A stretch of DNA of 64,000 nucleotides from Micrasema longulum (GCA_022494885.1 JAGVSM010000516.1:62001-126000); one strand, 5' to 3'. Counted from the first letter of the stretch, positions 10,215 through 22,926 are shown. Numbers and translations are program-made. The notes: a model not told the origin generated them from the letters alone.

Positions 10215-10585
10215 TATGTTGGCAAATGGATCATTCACACAATACCCATATTTATTATTTAATATTTACAATATCATTCGTTCAATGGCAACAACGAATC
10301 AATAAATAATATAAATATTTCGAGATACATCAATAAAAACTATGGTCTGCATGTCCCAAATATATCGTTCCGTAAATTTGCCACAGGATCTAGACTTTTT
10401 GGTGTATAAACGATCACTAAAATACATATACCTGACTTTGTCTTGGAGTTGTTATTTTTTTATCCAATCTTTAGTATATTTAAAGTTTTGTTTTTATTGA
10501 TTTGTTCTTGAGTATAAAAATTAAACTTTAAGTCCGCATGAAAATAAATAATGATAATAATTTATTTTTTTTCAAAAATTTTAAT
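10215..10585. other. AT-rich anonymous DNA
   Basis: No gene or repeat recognised. Confidence 0.4.
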
Positions 10586-10589
10586 AAAA

Positions 10590-12295
10590 TATTGAATAGT
10601 TTACTTGAAATACCTTATTGTAAATCCAAACTCGGGCCAAGACACTCATTTTCCATTGCTCCAAAACTGAGCAATGCATTTTATACGGACAATATGGTAG
10701 AGATTAGTTATTAGAATTTGTTGCAATTCAATTTTTAGTTGAAATTATGGATATTGTGGCGTCCTTTTCTGAGGAGTGTGAAAAATGTGTCCAGTTTTGG
10801 TAAAATAAGAGAATGTCAATTCTCAATGTATCAACAAATTTCAAAGATTTACAAAAAAAAATGGAACCTCAATTATATAAAAACATGAAATGGTGCCTTT
10901 ATTGGTTGACAGCTACGCTCTGTGCATTGTTGTGAGACAATTCACAAAGTGAGCTGAAAAAATAAATGCAGATCAAATATATCACAAAATATACGCTATT
11001 CACCACTGTCGCTCAACCAGTAAAGATGAGAATCTCTCCAAAATGTGGACAATAATTATGTCCCACCTTCCTACAAGATGTGTGAAGAATCAAGATAAAA
11101 AGTAGGATTCAAAATTTAAATAATCTCTGAGCCTCCATTAATCACTGTGAATTGCTAATTAAAATATCTAGACCAGGTAATTGCAAAATAACAAAGGCAT
11201 TTTCTCTAAATTACAATTTTATTCTTTCTAGCAAAAATAATAACGTTTTGTGCGTTTACCTAGTTAAATATAAAATGTAGAAGTCCAAATTGCAATGATT
11301 TGGAAATTAAATGAAAATGAAAATAAATATTAAATATTTTATTCTTGACACCAATCATCCACGTTAAATTCTTAAAATCTTCTTTGTAGACAATCAAAGT
11401 TTTTTTTTTTTTTTCAAATAGCCTAAGTATTTTGTGAAAGGTTCCAGTTTTTAAAGGTACATCTGGCAAACATCTTAGCGTAAGCCACAGCTGTCCGCAT
11501 CATTCCTCTAAAGAAAACTCTGACCGACTTTATTGTCGTCTAAATGGCATCCGGTTAAACAATTCAGATTTTATATTTAAAAATTTAAGTAAATTGACAA
11601 AATTTAGACAGATGTAATAATAATTCAAAATAAAGATGCTAATATACCATATATTTTAAATATGAAAATAAAATGGGGTTTTTAAAAAGCCTATAATTAT
11701 GGACAAAAATACATTATTACATTCCGTGTTCTGGCAAATTGAAAAGACAATACTATTACAAATTCAATTACATAGTACTTACATGCCGTAAGGCCAAGCT
11801 TCCTCGATAATAAAATAACTACATCTTTAATTTTGTAACGTTGCACGTTTCCTCCGCTTTTCACGGGCCATTTTTTTTTTCTAGAAATGCACAGTTTAAT
11901 GTGGTATTGCCATGCTAGAATCTTAACGAAGCAAAATATCATTTAGACTCGTGCTTAATTACGCTCTGCTTAAACGGGGCAGAATGAAATATGATCGTTA
12001 CAATATAAAAAGCAGGTTTACATAGCTCCTTTTTTAATGTATAGAATAAAGGTACTCTTATTATAATTTTCATATTTTTAGCGATAAAAAAATTGTGTTG
12101 TAATATAAGCACTTATTTTTTTACTTTTTGATATCTGTCGTATTCTTTCGGCAGACTTTATTTCAATTAAAAACCCATACCCAGGAGATGTCTTTGTGGG
12201 ATTTTTTAATTGTGTTTATGAAATAGTTTTTTTTGTATTTGTAACTTATGTAAGTATACATATTGTAATAAATTTAATAAAAAATAATTTAAAAT
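10590..12295 (+). repeat. Repeat F, long copy (two recognisable ends)
   Basis: The left block 10590-10775 (TTGAATAGTTTACTTGAAAT, AAGACACTCATT, GAAATTATGGATA) and right block 11990-12295 (AAAAAAATTGTGTTGTAATA, TTTCAATTAAAAACCC) both match 35500-35935, where they lie together. The 1.2 kb between them has no counterpart there. Either this is the longer element and 35.5 kb is internally deleted, or the middle is an insertion. The interior has no readable ORF; frames at 11260-11469 and 11697-11942 show no signature. Confidence 0.5.
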
Positions 12296-12299
12296 AAAG

Positions 12300-12730
12300 T
12301 TTTTTTTTATATTATATGTTGCATACAGAGTCACGCCCTCGATAAATGAGCACTTGTAGGTAAAAATAACATTCCATAGTCACGTGACAAAAACGTTTCC
12401 ATTTTCCATTTCCTTCCGGTAACACAAGACGCGCAAATTAAATTTTGCACAGCATCATATTGTTCTGGGAAACTTTAGATTGTGAACCAGCTCTTGAAAA
12501 TTTCACGAGAAAAATACAAATAATATTGCTCCACGTACAACATCCTGTATTTTCCTATCAGAATAGAAAAATTATGGATACAAAACGATTTCTAGACAGC
12601 CAATTTTCACATGATAGAAATAATAGCCCTGGTTTTAGTATATCGTTTGCTTACCTAGCGAAAATGTATTCGATCTAAAAATTCGGTGTACCTATGTAAT
12701 ATTCACAATAAAAAAATACTGTTTTCAATT
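12300..12730. other. Anonymous DNA
   Basis: A 77-codon frame (12445-12678) is without recognisable motifs. A slightly GC-richer patch lies at 12330-12440. Confidence 0.35.
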
Positions 12731-12744
12731 TAATTGTTTGTTTT

Positions 12745-12940
12745 TTTTTTTTTTAAATGAAAATGAAACATTTGCGTTTTTACAATTTACGCAAACATTT
12801 AAATTTTGGTGGCCGTTTTCAACGAGTAGTAAAGAACTCACCATAAGAAAATGGAAATCAAGTTGGGGTACAGTGGGGCTCGAACCTCGGACCTCTGATT
12901 CTTGAGTCTGCAACACTAGCCACGGGACCCCAACCCGATT
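12745..12940 (-). repeat. SINE C copy
   Basis: On the minus strand the tRNA-like head reads GGGGTCCCGTGGCTAGTGTT with B-box GGTTCGAGCCCC. It is followed by the body segments TGATTTCCATTTTCTTATGG, CTCGTTGAAAACGGCCACCA and AAATTTAAATG. Five copies of this family are in the window (22927, 27688, 37045, 59500), and this one has the best head. Confidence 0.75.
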
Positions 12941-13284
12941 CAAATTTTAAAATATTTCTCACTGTAATTTACAATCTGCGGGTTGCCTAAATGTGCTCAT
13001 CGTAATGAGCTTAGGTCATGGGCCAGGAAGCAGAGCATAATGGATTACTCTGAATTATTTAATTTCAATATTTTTTATACCACTTGCCTTTTTTTACGGT
13101 CATCATCATAATTCATGTAATTCATTAAATGAAGATATTACGGTTATGTGCATGCTTTTAAATCAATACAGTGGTTTTTAAAATATGTTTTATACCCCAC
13201 TGTTGAAAATCAAGTACTTCAGAATCAAATGAGAATGTATTTATTTATATATTTTTTTTCAAATAATAAACAATTATTAATAAT

Positions 13285-13345
13285 AAAAATATAACGACGT
13301 CACAGGGGTTATCCGTGCCGAAGACACCAAACAAAATACTTCAGA
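13285..13345 (-). repeat. Repeat G, copy 1
   Basis: The minus strand reads GTGTCTTCGGCACGGATAAC then CCCTGTGACGTCGTTA. The same run appears in plus orientation at 22088-22190. It resembles the TGACGTC-containing 3' ends of the other non-LTR families here, so it is possibly a retroelement 3' end. Confidence 0.5.
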
Positions 13346-13349
13346 GAAA

Positions 13350-16300
13350 TTTTTTATATTTCAAATTGTTGTTGTTCTACTGTCCTGTGAGCAATTCACA
13401 TTGTGAAAAGCTGTCTCAGATAAATCCTTTTCATATCCTGCGTCAGCATGTTTCGGACAAAGTGAAGTTAGTGTTATGTAAACCGTCTTAAATTAACATC
13501 TCATTTTTATCTACATGATACCGGTATCCTTGCTTTAGCAAAAGTGAAGTGTTTCATGAAAGAAATAATCGGAAGAACTTAAAAGGTAGTAAACGATTTC
13601 CATACGGTCTACTAAATTCTAATTCCCGCTGTTATCTATGTACAATGCTTGAAAGGAATTGAGCTGACCAAACATTCCTTTTAAGATTATAATTTTAATT
13701 TTTTTATGTTTAATATAATATAAAGTTACAACATGTTAACTAAAAGAATGACATAATTAATCAAAAGTGCAGAAACAATAAACGAAATACCACACCAAAA
13801 AAGAAGCAACCTCTTGTGCTTGCTGTAATTAGATTAGAATTAGATAAATAATTTTATTTTTACTTTTTTATTTTTTATTTTTGTTCAGTATTATATATTT
13901 ATATACATGTTTTTGTTTGTTTATGTCGTGATACATTTATCTGTATAACGTTATTGGAGCCTACAAAGAAATCAAATTTATTAAACAACGTTTCATGGAA
14001 TATTTTAATTATAACGTTTAAATCCTTAATACACACTATTTTTATTTATTGAATTCATTAGTAGGTATGTTAAATGTGCTTCTACGGGTTTTTTTATGAG
14101 AACATCATATTCTTTGAAATCCTTTTAGGCCAGAAAATGAAAATAAACTTAATATCAATTAAGTCCGAATTTCAATATGTTATTTAATATTATGTTTTAT
14201 TTTGTAAGTAATTGAACGTTTTTATTTAATTTAGCTTCACACCTTTTTAAAATAATTTATAAAAGGTGGTGTAGTTCTATAATTGACGATATGAAGAATA
14301 ATACCAACGCTTATTTACAAATTGTGTGTATTTTATATATCCTTATTGAACTTCCAAACTACTTTTTTTTTAAAACAGTTTACGTCAGCAAATATTCCTT
14401 TTAGTTTTTTCTTGTTAATAGGAAAAATACTAGTATTTATTCAATTTCGTTACTTTTCGCAATACGGGTTTTTAATTATATTATACACACATTTGAAAAC
14501 GTTGACTTTTCCGAGCTGCTGGAGAAGGTGACGCTGAACGTGCCTAGTCGCCAAACCCGTCATACTCCTATATTCTATGAAAAAAATTACCGTACAAATT
14601 GTTCGCAGAATAACATGGTCTTTTGCATTTTAAAAACATATCACAACTATTTTAATAACATTGACGTGTCAAGACACTGAAAATTACTTTTGAAGACAAT
14701 ATCACAAAATAATAACTTATCAATGAACCATTAATTTTTTTTTATTTTACAAATTGTAGTCTGCATTATTTTACGAGTTACGTTTATGTTTTACCTTTAC
14801 GTAATATTACTTTTTTTTATATGTATTAATAGACACACGCATAAACGCACCCTTCACATTTTTTTTACAATAATATATACGTTTACGCAATCACATATAT
14901 GTACACTTAATCATCCGTGTATTTTTCACTTACATTATTTAAACATTTTATTAGATTTAGTTGTGATACTTGTAGATCTATTAGATCTAAAAATTTGTAA
15001 AATTGCTTTTTACTTTATTTGTTTTTGTCATTTGTTTATATGGTCGGAATTCAGCATGAGAAATACATTTTAAATACAACGTCCAGATGTGTTTATCAAA
15101 CAAACAACAAATATGGATGCATTGATTCTAACGGTTTTTAAAGTAGAGGTTTTATAAATGACTACAAAAAATTACCGATCTATCTAATTTGCATGTTTGA
15201 TTAGTTTGAACAACAAAAAAATTTTATTTAAATGTTGGCAATTAATCACTCCGTTCAGTTTAAATGGAAAAATGCTAATGTTTTCATTGTAAATTTTTAG
15301 ATCGCTTTAATTTATTGCTGAATTAAATAAATTGCCAACGGGAACATAATTCATTTCCCCTTTGTATTGTATTATTAGCCTTCATTAAAAATAATTGACA
15401 AAATTCCATGGAGCCGACCAAAATATCTGCGGTCTGTAACGAATTCATTTTGCATTTACATGGAAATCACAAACGCACGAAGCGCTCGCTGCCGTTAATC
15501 ACAAGTTGAAACAAACAACTCTATTCGCACATGAATTCTGCAATTACATTTGACCAAATCCATTCCCGGGTTCCACTATCAATAATTCCATTCCCCGTGT
15601 ATCGGAAACTTTGTATCGAGAGCTTTCCATTGGCAGAATTTAACTTTTATAACGCTCTTTGAAGCGATAAATTTTAATTCATTCGCTAACTTTTCACTTA
15701 TATTACATTTTAATACGTCACTACAATTTACTTGATTGTTTTAATAGTGCATAATTGGTGTTACTTCTATGTTTATGAAATTATTTTATTGCTTTGATGT
15801 TCAAATGCATTGAACATGTGTAATTAAAACTAAATGTACCAAAACGATCGAATAAATTATATTGCGCTTCGTAAAATTAGCGCATGTTAATAATAAGGCT
15901 TTTACTATAATGCCCCATTTTATAATCCTATGCGTTAGCTACAATTCATGTCATCACTGTGTACAAAATCACTTTGCTAATAAACTTGGGCCTTACTTTG
16001 TACCAAATTCGTTTCATAAATCCATTCGTATTGTTTGGAAGGGAACGAAAGCGAAATACGATATTGATCGGGTTGGAGTAAGATGGATATATGACGACCG
16101 AACGAACTTACGAAACGATATTGTGATAGAATAAGCCTCACATTATGAAATAAATAATCACAAATTTATTTATTTTATTTTCTTACAATTGTCCAACCAA
16201 AAAAAGTATATAAATGTTAACAAAGTTAAAAAATTTACCTTTATATAATTCATTTGTTGGGGATGTAGTCACTCTCCTGACCCATTGAAACGATCCAGAG

Positions 16301-18230
16301 TATCAAATTGATTTTTTTTCACATACAAAAATGAACTTTTTGATCGATTTCAATTTTGTTTTAGTTTGATAGTTTAATTTTTCAAATAAATAGGAGTAAT
16401 TGAATTTTTGTGAAAAAAAAATCATGTATTTTCATTAGTTAAATGTATAATATCATCATTCAAAAATCTCATAATATATCACTTTTATCTTTCACTTTTT
16501 CATTTTCTTTGGTAAGCAATAGTTTTTTTGCGATGTTTATGTAGAAAAATCAAAATTGCATTTTTTTATAAAACTTTAATCTAACCTTCAGCTATTGTAA
16601 AACCTAACTATAATATTTATCTTATGATTGGTCTCTCATACCTTAAAGTTTAATGTTGTATTTTCTGTTATTAGCTATAAGCTGTCCCTTAAAAAATAAA
16701 TAATTGGTCGTAACTGATTTTCTTTCCTCAAAAACGTTTTACTTTGTGTTATATAGAAATGAGTGAATACGGTTGCGTGCGGTACTAAGGAACACATGCG
16801 AACGTTGATTAAAGTTTTGTCTCCGTTTTTGTTCTCTTTTTACCGCTTATGCTTCCTGGTATTGTCGGATCATCCATAGAAAACACTTTATTGACTTCGA
16901 ACAATCCTTTCTCCTAATTTGTGCAAACCAATATCGGACACAGCTTTCATGCCTCTATCTAATATACTCGTACATACATATAATATCTACATGAATGATA
17001 AAAATATCTAATAAAAAAACACTGTTAACATAGTATTAATACTTAAAAGTACTCCTCAAGGATCATTCATTTTATACTTCACCCCATCTTGACACAAAGT
17101 GTAATGTGATTATTATCACATATCAAAACGACTACTGTTTTAGGACGAGTTCCAGTTTAAAAAGTCCGACTTGGTTTATTTTCAGAGTTTAAGTTACAAA
17201 AAGAATACCTCCCTTTAAGTTACCTTTTTTTCTTATTTAAAAACTTTTAAAACATTAAAAAATATTTTTCGCATTATGGATTATATTGAAAAAACGTGTT
17301 TGTAAAAAAATCAGTTTATTGTATTTTGCGAATGATAAGACGCACTTCAAAATGTAAACATCAATTTTTAGGGAAAAAATAAGTTTTGGTCAATAAGACA
17401 CAAGACATAAGACGTATCCATTTTTTTTTTCATTTTTTTTTTTTGGATTTAAACGGTAAATTACGTTTTTAGCATTATAAGCATTTTGAATAATTTAGAC
17501 AAGGGTTTTTAAAACACTAAATTTTGAGTACAGTTCAAAATGTTAAGAAACTAGTTAGACGAAATCACGCTTTCTGAAGATTCTTCTAACCATACAGGTA
17601 CATGGTAACCTGTGATTTTTTATAGTTTTTAATACAATGAGGAAATAAACTGTAATTATTATAAATATTTACCACAAAATTAAAACGATAAATGAGGAAT
17701 AGAACTTTAAAGCTTTGCCTGTTTACTATTTGATTAAATAGATAGTATTTTTTTAATCAAACTTAATCCCTCTTTAATGCAACAATATAACTAAATATAA
17801 TATTATCCTCCGTCAGAGAGTTTCAGATTCTGAATATACCAACTGGTAATGGTCGTTCACCAAATTAAGTAAATATTAATTTACAATATCTTTATTTTAT
17901 TGAGTTATTGACGTTAGAGCTCTAATTTTGTTTTTGTTTTTTTTTTCAATACTCTAGAATAACTTGAAATGAAAACAGTCATTTTTCTCAAATTTTGTCG
18001 AGTCATCGTTAAAAAAACTAACGCATTTGGTCTATTGAAAAAAACTGGATTTGGATAAATTGTTATTTTTAAAAACGGTGCAGCAATGTAGTTTTATCTC
18101 AGAGCTTATTTTTCATTGAATAATTTGCAAATGTATTTATTTTAAAATAGCACAGAAATTAATCCCAAAACGAAATGATAAAACGTAGTATTCTCCACAA
18201 CTTTAGTTAAAAGTAATAATTGCTGTATTT
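13350..18230. other. Long AT-rich stretch without recognised genes
   Basis: Nothing coding was recognised. 14800-14940 is an ACAC/ATAT-rich stretch like the variable tracts of repeat Q. 15300-15700 is complex, non-repetitive and less AT-rich, and could be conserved non-coding DNA. A 90-codon frame at 15862-16134 has no known motif, though its last third (16040-16130) is compositionally balanced. Poly-T and poly-A runs dominate 16150-18200. Confidence 0.4.
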
Positions 18231-18479
18231 TTAGGTGTAAGTTTTTTGGTTCGGTAAAAGTAATAAAATACAGCAGAAGTGGAACGCAATTATTTTAGAA
18301 TATGTTTCTCATGTACCGTACATTAGTAATTGCATCACCGTAATTTTAGTGCAGCTCTCCATACTCGTAGACATGGAGCTTTAAGTTCTATCTTGTCCCA
18401 CGTGAGACATTGCTGGGGGATAGTATACCCCTCAAATAGCAGAAGAACTTGCATGAACATGCAGCGAGAAGATCATAAG

Positions 18480-18705
18480 TCAAAAAGTACAGAAACCTTT
18501 CGAAAGAGGTTATTATTTTTTATAAGGGTAATGTAAATCCTGTAAATTTTTAACTGTTTTTATGTATTGATTACTGTTTTTTTAAATTTTTTTGACTGTC
18601 TTAGAACGGGGTAAATAACCCTAGTTAGACAGTCAAAGCAACTTTACATAAATTATAATTTTTTGGATGTAATATAATTATAATAAATAAATAAATAAAT
18701 TGAGT
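18480..18705 (+). mobile_element. Element K, 3' end (copy 1)
   Basis: TTTGACTGTCTTAGAACGGG, TAAATAACCCTAGTTAGACA and GTCAAAGCAACTTTACATAA end in a (AATA)n tail. Reverse copies are at 24281 and 29765. The short upstream peptide ETFRKRLLFFI (18493-18525) resembles the 'F-K-R-L-K' end of non-LTR ORF2 proteins, but this is weak. Confidence 0.5.
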
Positions 18706-19540
18706 CTATGCTTTTACAGAGTGAAAAAACTATTACTTTCAATAATTACTTTCTATTTTTAAAAAATCATTTTTTGTCCACCATGTTAAAGGTTTGGGTA
18801 AATTATGAAAACGAAAAAATTTTCTTTCTGGATTGCTTGAAATCAAAATATTAAAAAAAGACATGAAATAATCATGTTTATTTCAAATTTTCAATGTATT
18901 AAATATAAGTGTACTTGCTGTTCAAAGTTTAAATTTTTAACTGTCAAAATAAAAGTTCGAAAATTGTTAAATCAGAAGAAAAAACCATACACACATATTA
19001 ATATATCTAAATATCAGAAAACAGAAACATGATATTGGTTATTCCAACAATTATATGGAAATACTTTTTTATTCATACTTATACCAAATTTCGAACGAGG
19101 ACAGGGAATAAATTTGATGATTTTGAAAGCTTTGATTTAAAAACTGATAACTTGTAGTAAATTTATTTCATTCGTAAATTTTTTTTCTAATCGAGAATAA
19201 CAACTTTTTTTAAATTTACGATTTATGTTTTACTGTTTAACAATCGACATATAGCACATTGGTTATAAGCTTGAAAAGCACGCCCAAGGGGATGAAGGGA
19301 TCCTAAACTTACAGCTTTAGACGGTTTGGGTCACAGGATTAAAGTCCACAGCCAGACGATCAAGATTTAGATACGAGATGCCTTCAAAGTTCTTTAAATT
19401 TCTTGAATTTTCGCTTGTTTTTGTTTTCCCAGCTCTTAGCGATAAAATACTTTAGTTAAAGAACTGTAGGTCAGAAAAGTATTTATCTTTTCTTAACGCT
19501 TTTAAATGTTTCACATTTTATCAACCTATCATTGAAATTA
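18706..19540. other. AT-rich anonymous DNA
   Basis: No gene recognised. 19240-19460 is slightly GC-richer. Confidence 0.4.
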
Positions 19541-19544
19541 TTAA

Positions 19545-19680
19545 ATGCTGCAGAGAACAAAATATGTTGAGAAATTAGTATGGCAGTGTAAACATTAACG
19601 GGCATATAATCTGTCATTTAATGTTTAAAGTGGCCACTTCAGACACTATGATCTGAAAAAAAACCTTCTCTGTTTTTCAA
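19545..19680 (+). repeat. Repeat E, partial
   Basis: CTGCAGAGAACAAAATATGT, ATCTGTCATT and AAAGTGGCCACTTCAGACAC follow the order of repeat E at 3118 and 34155. Diverged. Confidence 0.5.
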
Positions 19681-19754
19681 TTCTCAATTTTTTTAATAAC
19701 GACGTACTCAAAAAAAATATCTGATTAAACAATTACATATTACTTGTATGTATT

Positions 19755-19862
19755 TTAATATTTGCATGTAGGTGTAGTGAGTGTCCTGATGAAGAGACGG
19801 ATACGTCTCGAAACCGGTAGACATAAAAAGTCAGTCAGTGGTTGAATACTAATATTTACCAA
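19755..19862 (+). repeat. Repeat D, copy 1
   Basis: GTGTCCTGATGAAGAGACGG, then ATACGTCTCGAAACCGGTAG, then ACATAAAAAGTCAGTCAGTG. Other copies: 36895 (+), 50620 (+), 53840 (-). The core is the best-preserved part in every copy. Confidence 0.7.
19782..19823 (+). ncRNA. Candidate minimal hammerhead ribozyme motif
   Basis: In order: TGTC (stem I), CTGATGA (19786-19792), one A, GAGACG-GATA-CGTCTC (stem II), GAA, ACCGGT (self-complementary stem III with no loop), A (position 17), GACA (stem I'). Both invariant boxes are intact in this copy. In the 53.9-kb copy GAAAC has become AAAAC, in the 37.0-kb copy it is GAATC, and at 50.8 kb CTGATGA has become CTGGCGA, so those copies are likely dead. The extra A before stem II is non-canonical. 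Confidence 0.5.
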
Positions 19863-20171
19863 CACTTATTAAACTATGATACATTTTAAACTATTTTTCA
19901 TACCTGAAATTCCTAATTTAACATAAAGTTAATTACTTTTTGATATATTTTTCTTAACTCTGGTGTATTCAAATTATTTTCAGTGTAATTACCATCAATA
20001 TTATATTAATTTTTAAGATAATCCAACGTTTTCAAATTTAGTCTAATTTTATTGACATTTGCATGTGATGTTTGTATTATTTCAATCACTAAAAAAAAAT
20101 TCATAATATTATTGATGTTTGAAGCACTTACTTAGTGGAATATTTTTATTTAATATATCAAAATAAAATCA

Positions 20172-20485
20172 CTTAGTTTTTATGTGCTACTTATATTTTT
20201 ATAATTTGACAACCAACTAGTTTCAGCAACACTTTGCCTTCTTCAGGGTTAATTACAAACTAACATAACATATAAAATTTTCCCAGTGAGGGTAGAGTGA
20301 GCGTGGCTACGAAAGTAGAAAGGAGAGGGGTTTGTGTGTGGATTTAAGGAGAGGGAACATATTAAAAATATGACTATTACTAAGATTTATTTGATTTGTA
20401 ATTAGCCTTGAAGAAGGCATAATGTTGCCAAAACTAGTGAGTTGTCAAATTATAAAAATATAAGTCGTACATAAAAACAAATTGA
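20172..20485. repeat. Inverted-repeat element with 90-bp arms
   Basis: Arms 20172-20260 and 20397-20485 share ACTTATATTTTTATAATTTG in opposite orientations with few mismatches. The roughly 135-bp middle is purine-rich (GAAAGTAGAAAGGAGAGGGG). Each arm ends inward with a CTGAAGAAGGC-type core. A related flank (TTTGAAGCAC, then TACTTAAG) occurs at 24000. Confidence 0.75.
20211..20250 (-). ncRNA. Candidate minimal hammerhead motif (left arm)
   Basis: Minus strand: AACC (stem I), CTGAAGA, one A, GGCAA-AGTG-TTGCT (stem II, with one wobble), GAA, ACTAGT (stem III), T (position 17), GGTT (stem I'). The right-arm equivalent (20406-20440, +) has an extra T in the first box and AAAAC for GAAAC, so it is decayed. 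Confidence 0.4.
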
Positions 20486-20584
20486 TATTATTTAAATATA
20501 TTTAAAAATAATTAATTTAATTCACTTAATTAAATAAACGTGTGTATTATAACGTAAATGTACATATTTTTTAGTATTCCTCTG

Positions 20585-20930
20585 TAAACTAAACATTTAT
20601 ATTTATTAACGTTCGTATTTTCTGACGCAGATACTACAAGATAGTACCCACAATCAAAATTGAAGCATTTCCACAGCGCGGCTATACTGTCGGATATTTC
20701 CTACCCTTTTACTGGCATATTTTTTGCACTTACTTCTATTTCCGCCCTCGTTTCTGGCCTGTAAAAGAGGTTTCACTTTGCTTACGTGAGGACGTCTTGA
20801 GGCTGTGTTATGAAAATATCCTAAGGATGTCTCATCCACACTCCTTTCCAGTGGCCAAGCTACTTTCGCATCCAAGATAAAATTCGTAATATGAAGTTGA
20901 TTCAAACTTCACACGTGCTGGTTTTTGATA
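20585..20930 (-). other. Unrecognised coding-like segment
   Basis: This block is less AT-rich than its flanks. It carries an 83-codon minus frame (20654-20905) with WPLERSVDETSLGYFHN then SRRPHVSKVKPLLQARN. The composition looks protein-like (few repeats, many charged residues), but I recognise no family and there is no clear splice context. It could be a fragment of a transposon ORF. Confidence 0.25.
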
Positions 20931-21534
20931 CTAAGAAATGTCTCCAATAATTTATTTTCTACTTGAGGTTTCTATGTTATCCACTTTTTGAGAGTATGTA
21001 GTTTTATTGAGACATCAATCTATTGCATCTAAATCACGGAAAACCAAATTGACTTAAGATAATGTAAAAGTCGATATTATAACAGAAAATTTGAATTTTA
21101 ATGTTATTTAACAACTGAAGCGCGCTTTACAAAAGTGAATTTTCATGGAATATTGAATTCAATTTTTATATAAACGTGTTTTAACCCCTACGGTTATTTA
21201 ATTTATTTGTTAAGTTCCAATCTAATGTTTGCAAGACAACATTTACATTATTTTTATTCTTACAATATTGTACTCCCATTGTCTTTATTGTTGTTTTATT
21301 GGGAACTTTTAATTTATTTATTTTGGTATCACATGCTAAGGAACAACTTTAAATAAATCAAATTACTGTCACAGTTTTGCACTTCTACTAAGATAACATC
21401 TCATGCTATAAGTCTTGCGTACACAAACAGGATTTCACAGAATTTAGTGCTTCAGTTGCGTTGATCTAGTTGACCTAAGCATACGACGCCTTTTAGCTAG
21501 TTCTTCTGAACACAGTATTATTATTATATAGAGT

Positions 21535-21788
21535 ATCATCGTCAAACCCTCACAGCGCCTGACGGTGCACAGGACAAAATTTTAGTAATTTAAATGGAAC
21601 GTATCTATCTCTCTGTGTTTCATAATAAATCATCTGTTCCAGAAAAGTAATTGAGCCTGTCTTTGGTTTCAGGTGACTGTCCAAGGATAGTGAAATATTG
21701 CAGTGAAACCTTATATAAAATTATTTTTGTCAAATTTTCCAGGACTTAATAGGCAAATGCGCCAACTACTACACTACGAGGCGGACAT
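21535..21788 (-). repeat. SINE A, full-length but diverged
   Basis: The minus strand begins GTCCGCCTCGTAGTGTAGTA with GGCGCATTTGCC. It continues with TTTCACTGCAATATTTCACT, ATCCTTGGACAGTCACCTGA and ends in GTGAGGGTTTGACGATGATA. Segment order equals that of 4085-4340. About 60 bp in the second half do not match and may be a small insertion. Confidence 0.55.
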
Positions 21789-22087
21789 TTCTCCACTCGA
21801 TTTCCTTTTTAAATTTTTCAACCTGATCAAGTTAAAAACACGTGTAAAGGATTTTGGTTTAATTTCTCTCACAGAACTATATTTTTGCCGTGATAATATG
21901 TTTTTTCGTTTATTTTATTCTTCCGTTTTTTGATTTTTTAATTTAACAGTTTTTTAAAAAAAAAAAAAACAATAAAATACAATTTTACAAATTTAATATA
22001 AAACCTTCAAGTTTGCTAGTGGATATTCATTGTTTTTTATTTAGAAATAAAAGACGAGTAAATGTAAAAATATTTATAAAAAAAGAA

Positions 22088-22190
22088 TATCGTTAAGTGT
22101 CTTCGGCACGGGTAACCCCAGTGAGGTCACATTTTTTTTATTAGTAATCACAGTTTATAATGGAAAAAAACATGAATAAATAAATAAATA
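22088..22190 (+). repeat. Repeat G, copy 2
   Basis: GTGTCTTCGGCACGGGTAAC then CCCAGTGAGGTCAC, followed by an A/T-rich tail ending in (AATA)n. It is the inverted counterpart of 13285-13345. Confidence 0.5.
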
Positions 22191-22194
22191 TACC

Positions 22195-22926
22195 TGTACA
22201 TTGAAAAGAGAAAGCTAGAGTTATACTTAAAATTATGGATTTATGGTATCACACGTATTTTATTTCTATAACAAAAATTCAAATCATAATTTTAAATAAT
22301 ATAGTCGCGTTTTCCATTACGTAAAAAAAAACATTTCTCTTCTGTAATAAAATTAATCTATGTATATAACAGCCCCAACGTAACTTGGAACTTTCTAGAA
22401 AATCGGGAAGTGAAAATTTATAATTTTGTCATAATGGTTTGTATAAAAATAATGACATCTTTCAATTATGTCTTTTCGGCTTTCGTTTAATAAATATCCA
22501 TGAAATTTAAAAATACACTGCCTTTGAATAAGTTCTATAATATAAATTTTAACTTCTTCCTTAAATATTTTGTACTCCACACTATACTTTTGGTTTCCTT
22601 TTTTTACTTCATCAAAGAATAATATTTATCAGTAAATATAGCAATGTCCTGTTGTGTTTAATTTTGGTATAAAGATTTGAATCGCAATTATTTTGAAATA
22701 ACGAATCTAGAGACTTAAAAAAATTGTGCATTGGAAAAAATAGTCGGTGTTTCAAAATACCATTGATGATTGATAAGTTTTTGTATTTTTTCGACCGGTA
22801 AAATATTTTTTTTTTTTAAAACACCACCTCATGTAATTATTCCACATTGTAAAGTAGTTTAAGCTTATGCAATGCAGATTGACCTTGATATTTTAACTGT
22901 CTGTTTATTTCTTAATTTAATAGATA
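22195..22926. other. AT-rich anonymous DNA
   Basis: Nothing recognised. Confidence 0.4.

Noticed and set aside
15862..16134. 90-codon frame as a gene
   Set aside because: No motif, no splice context, no upstream promoter features; length is within chance for this composition.
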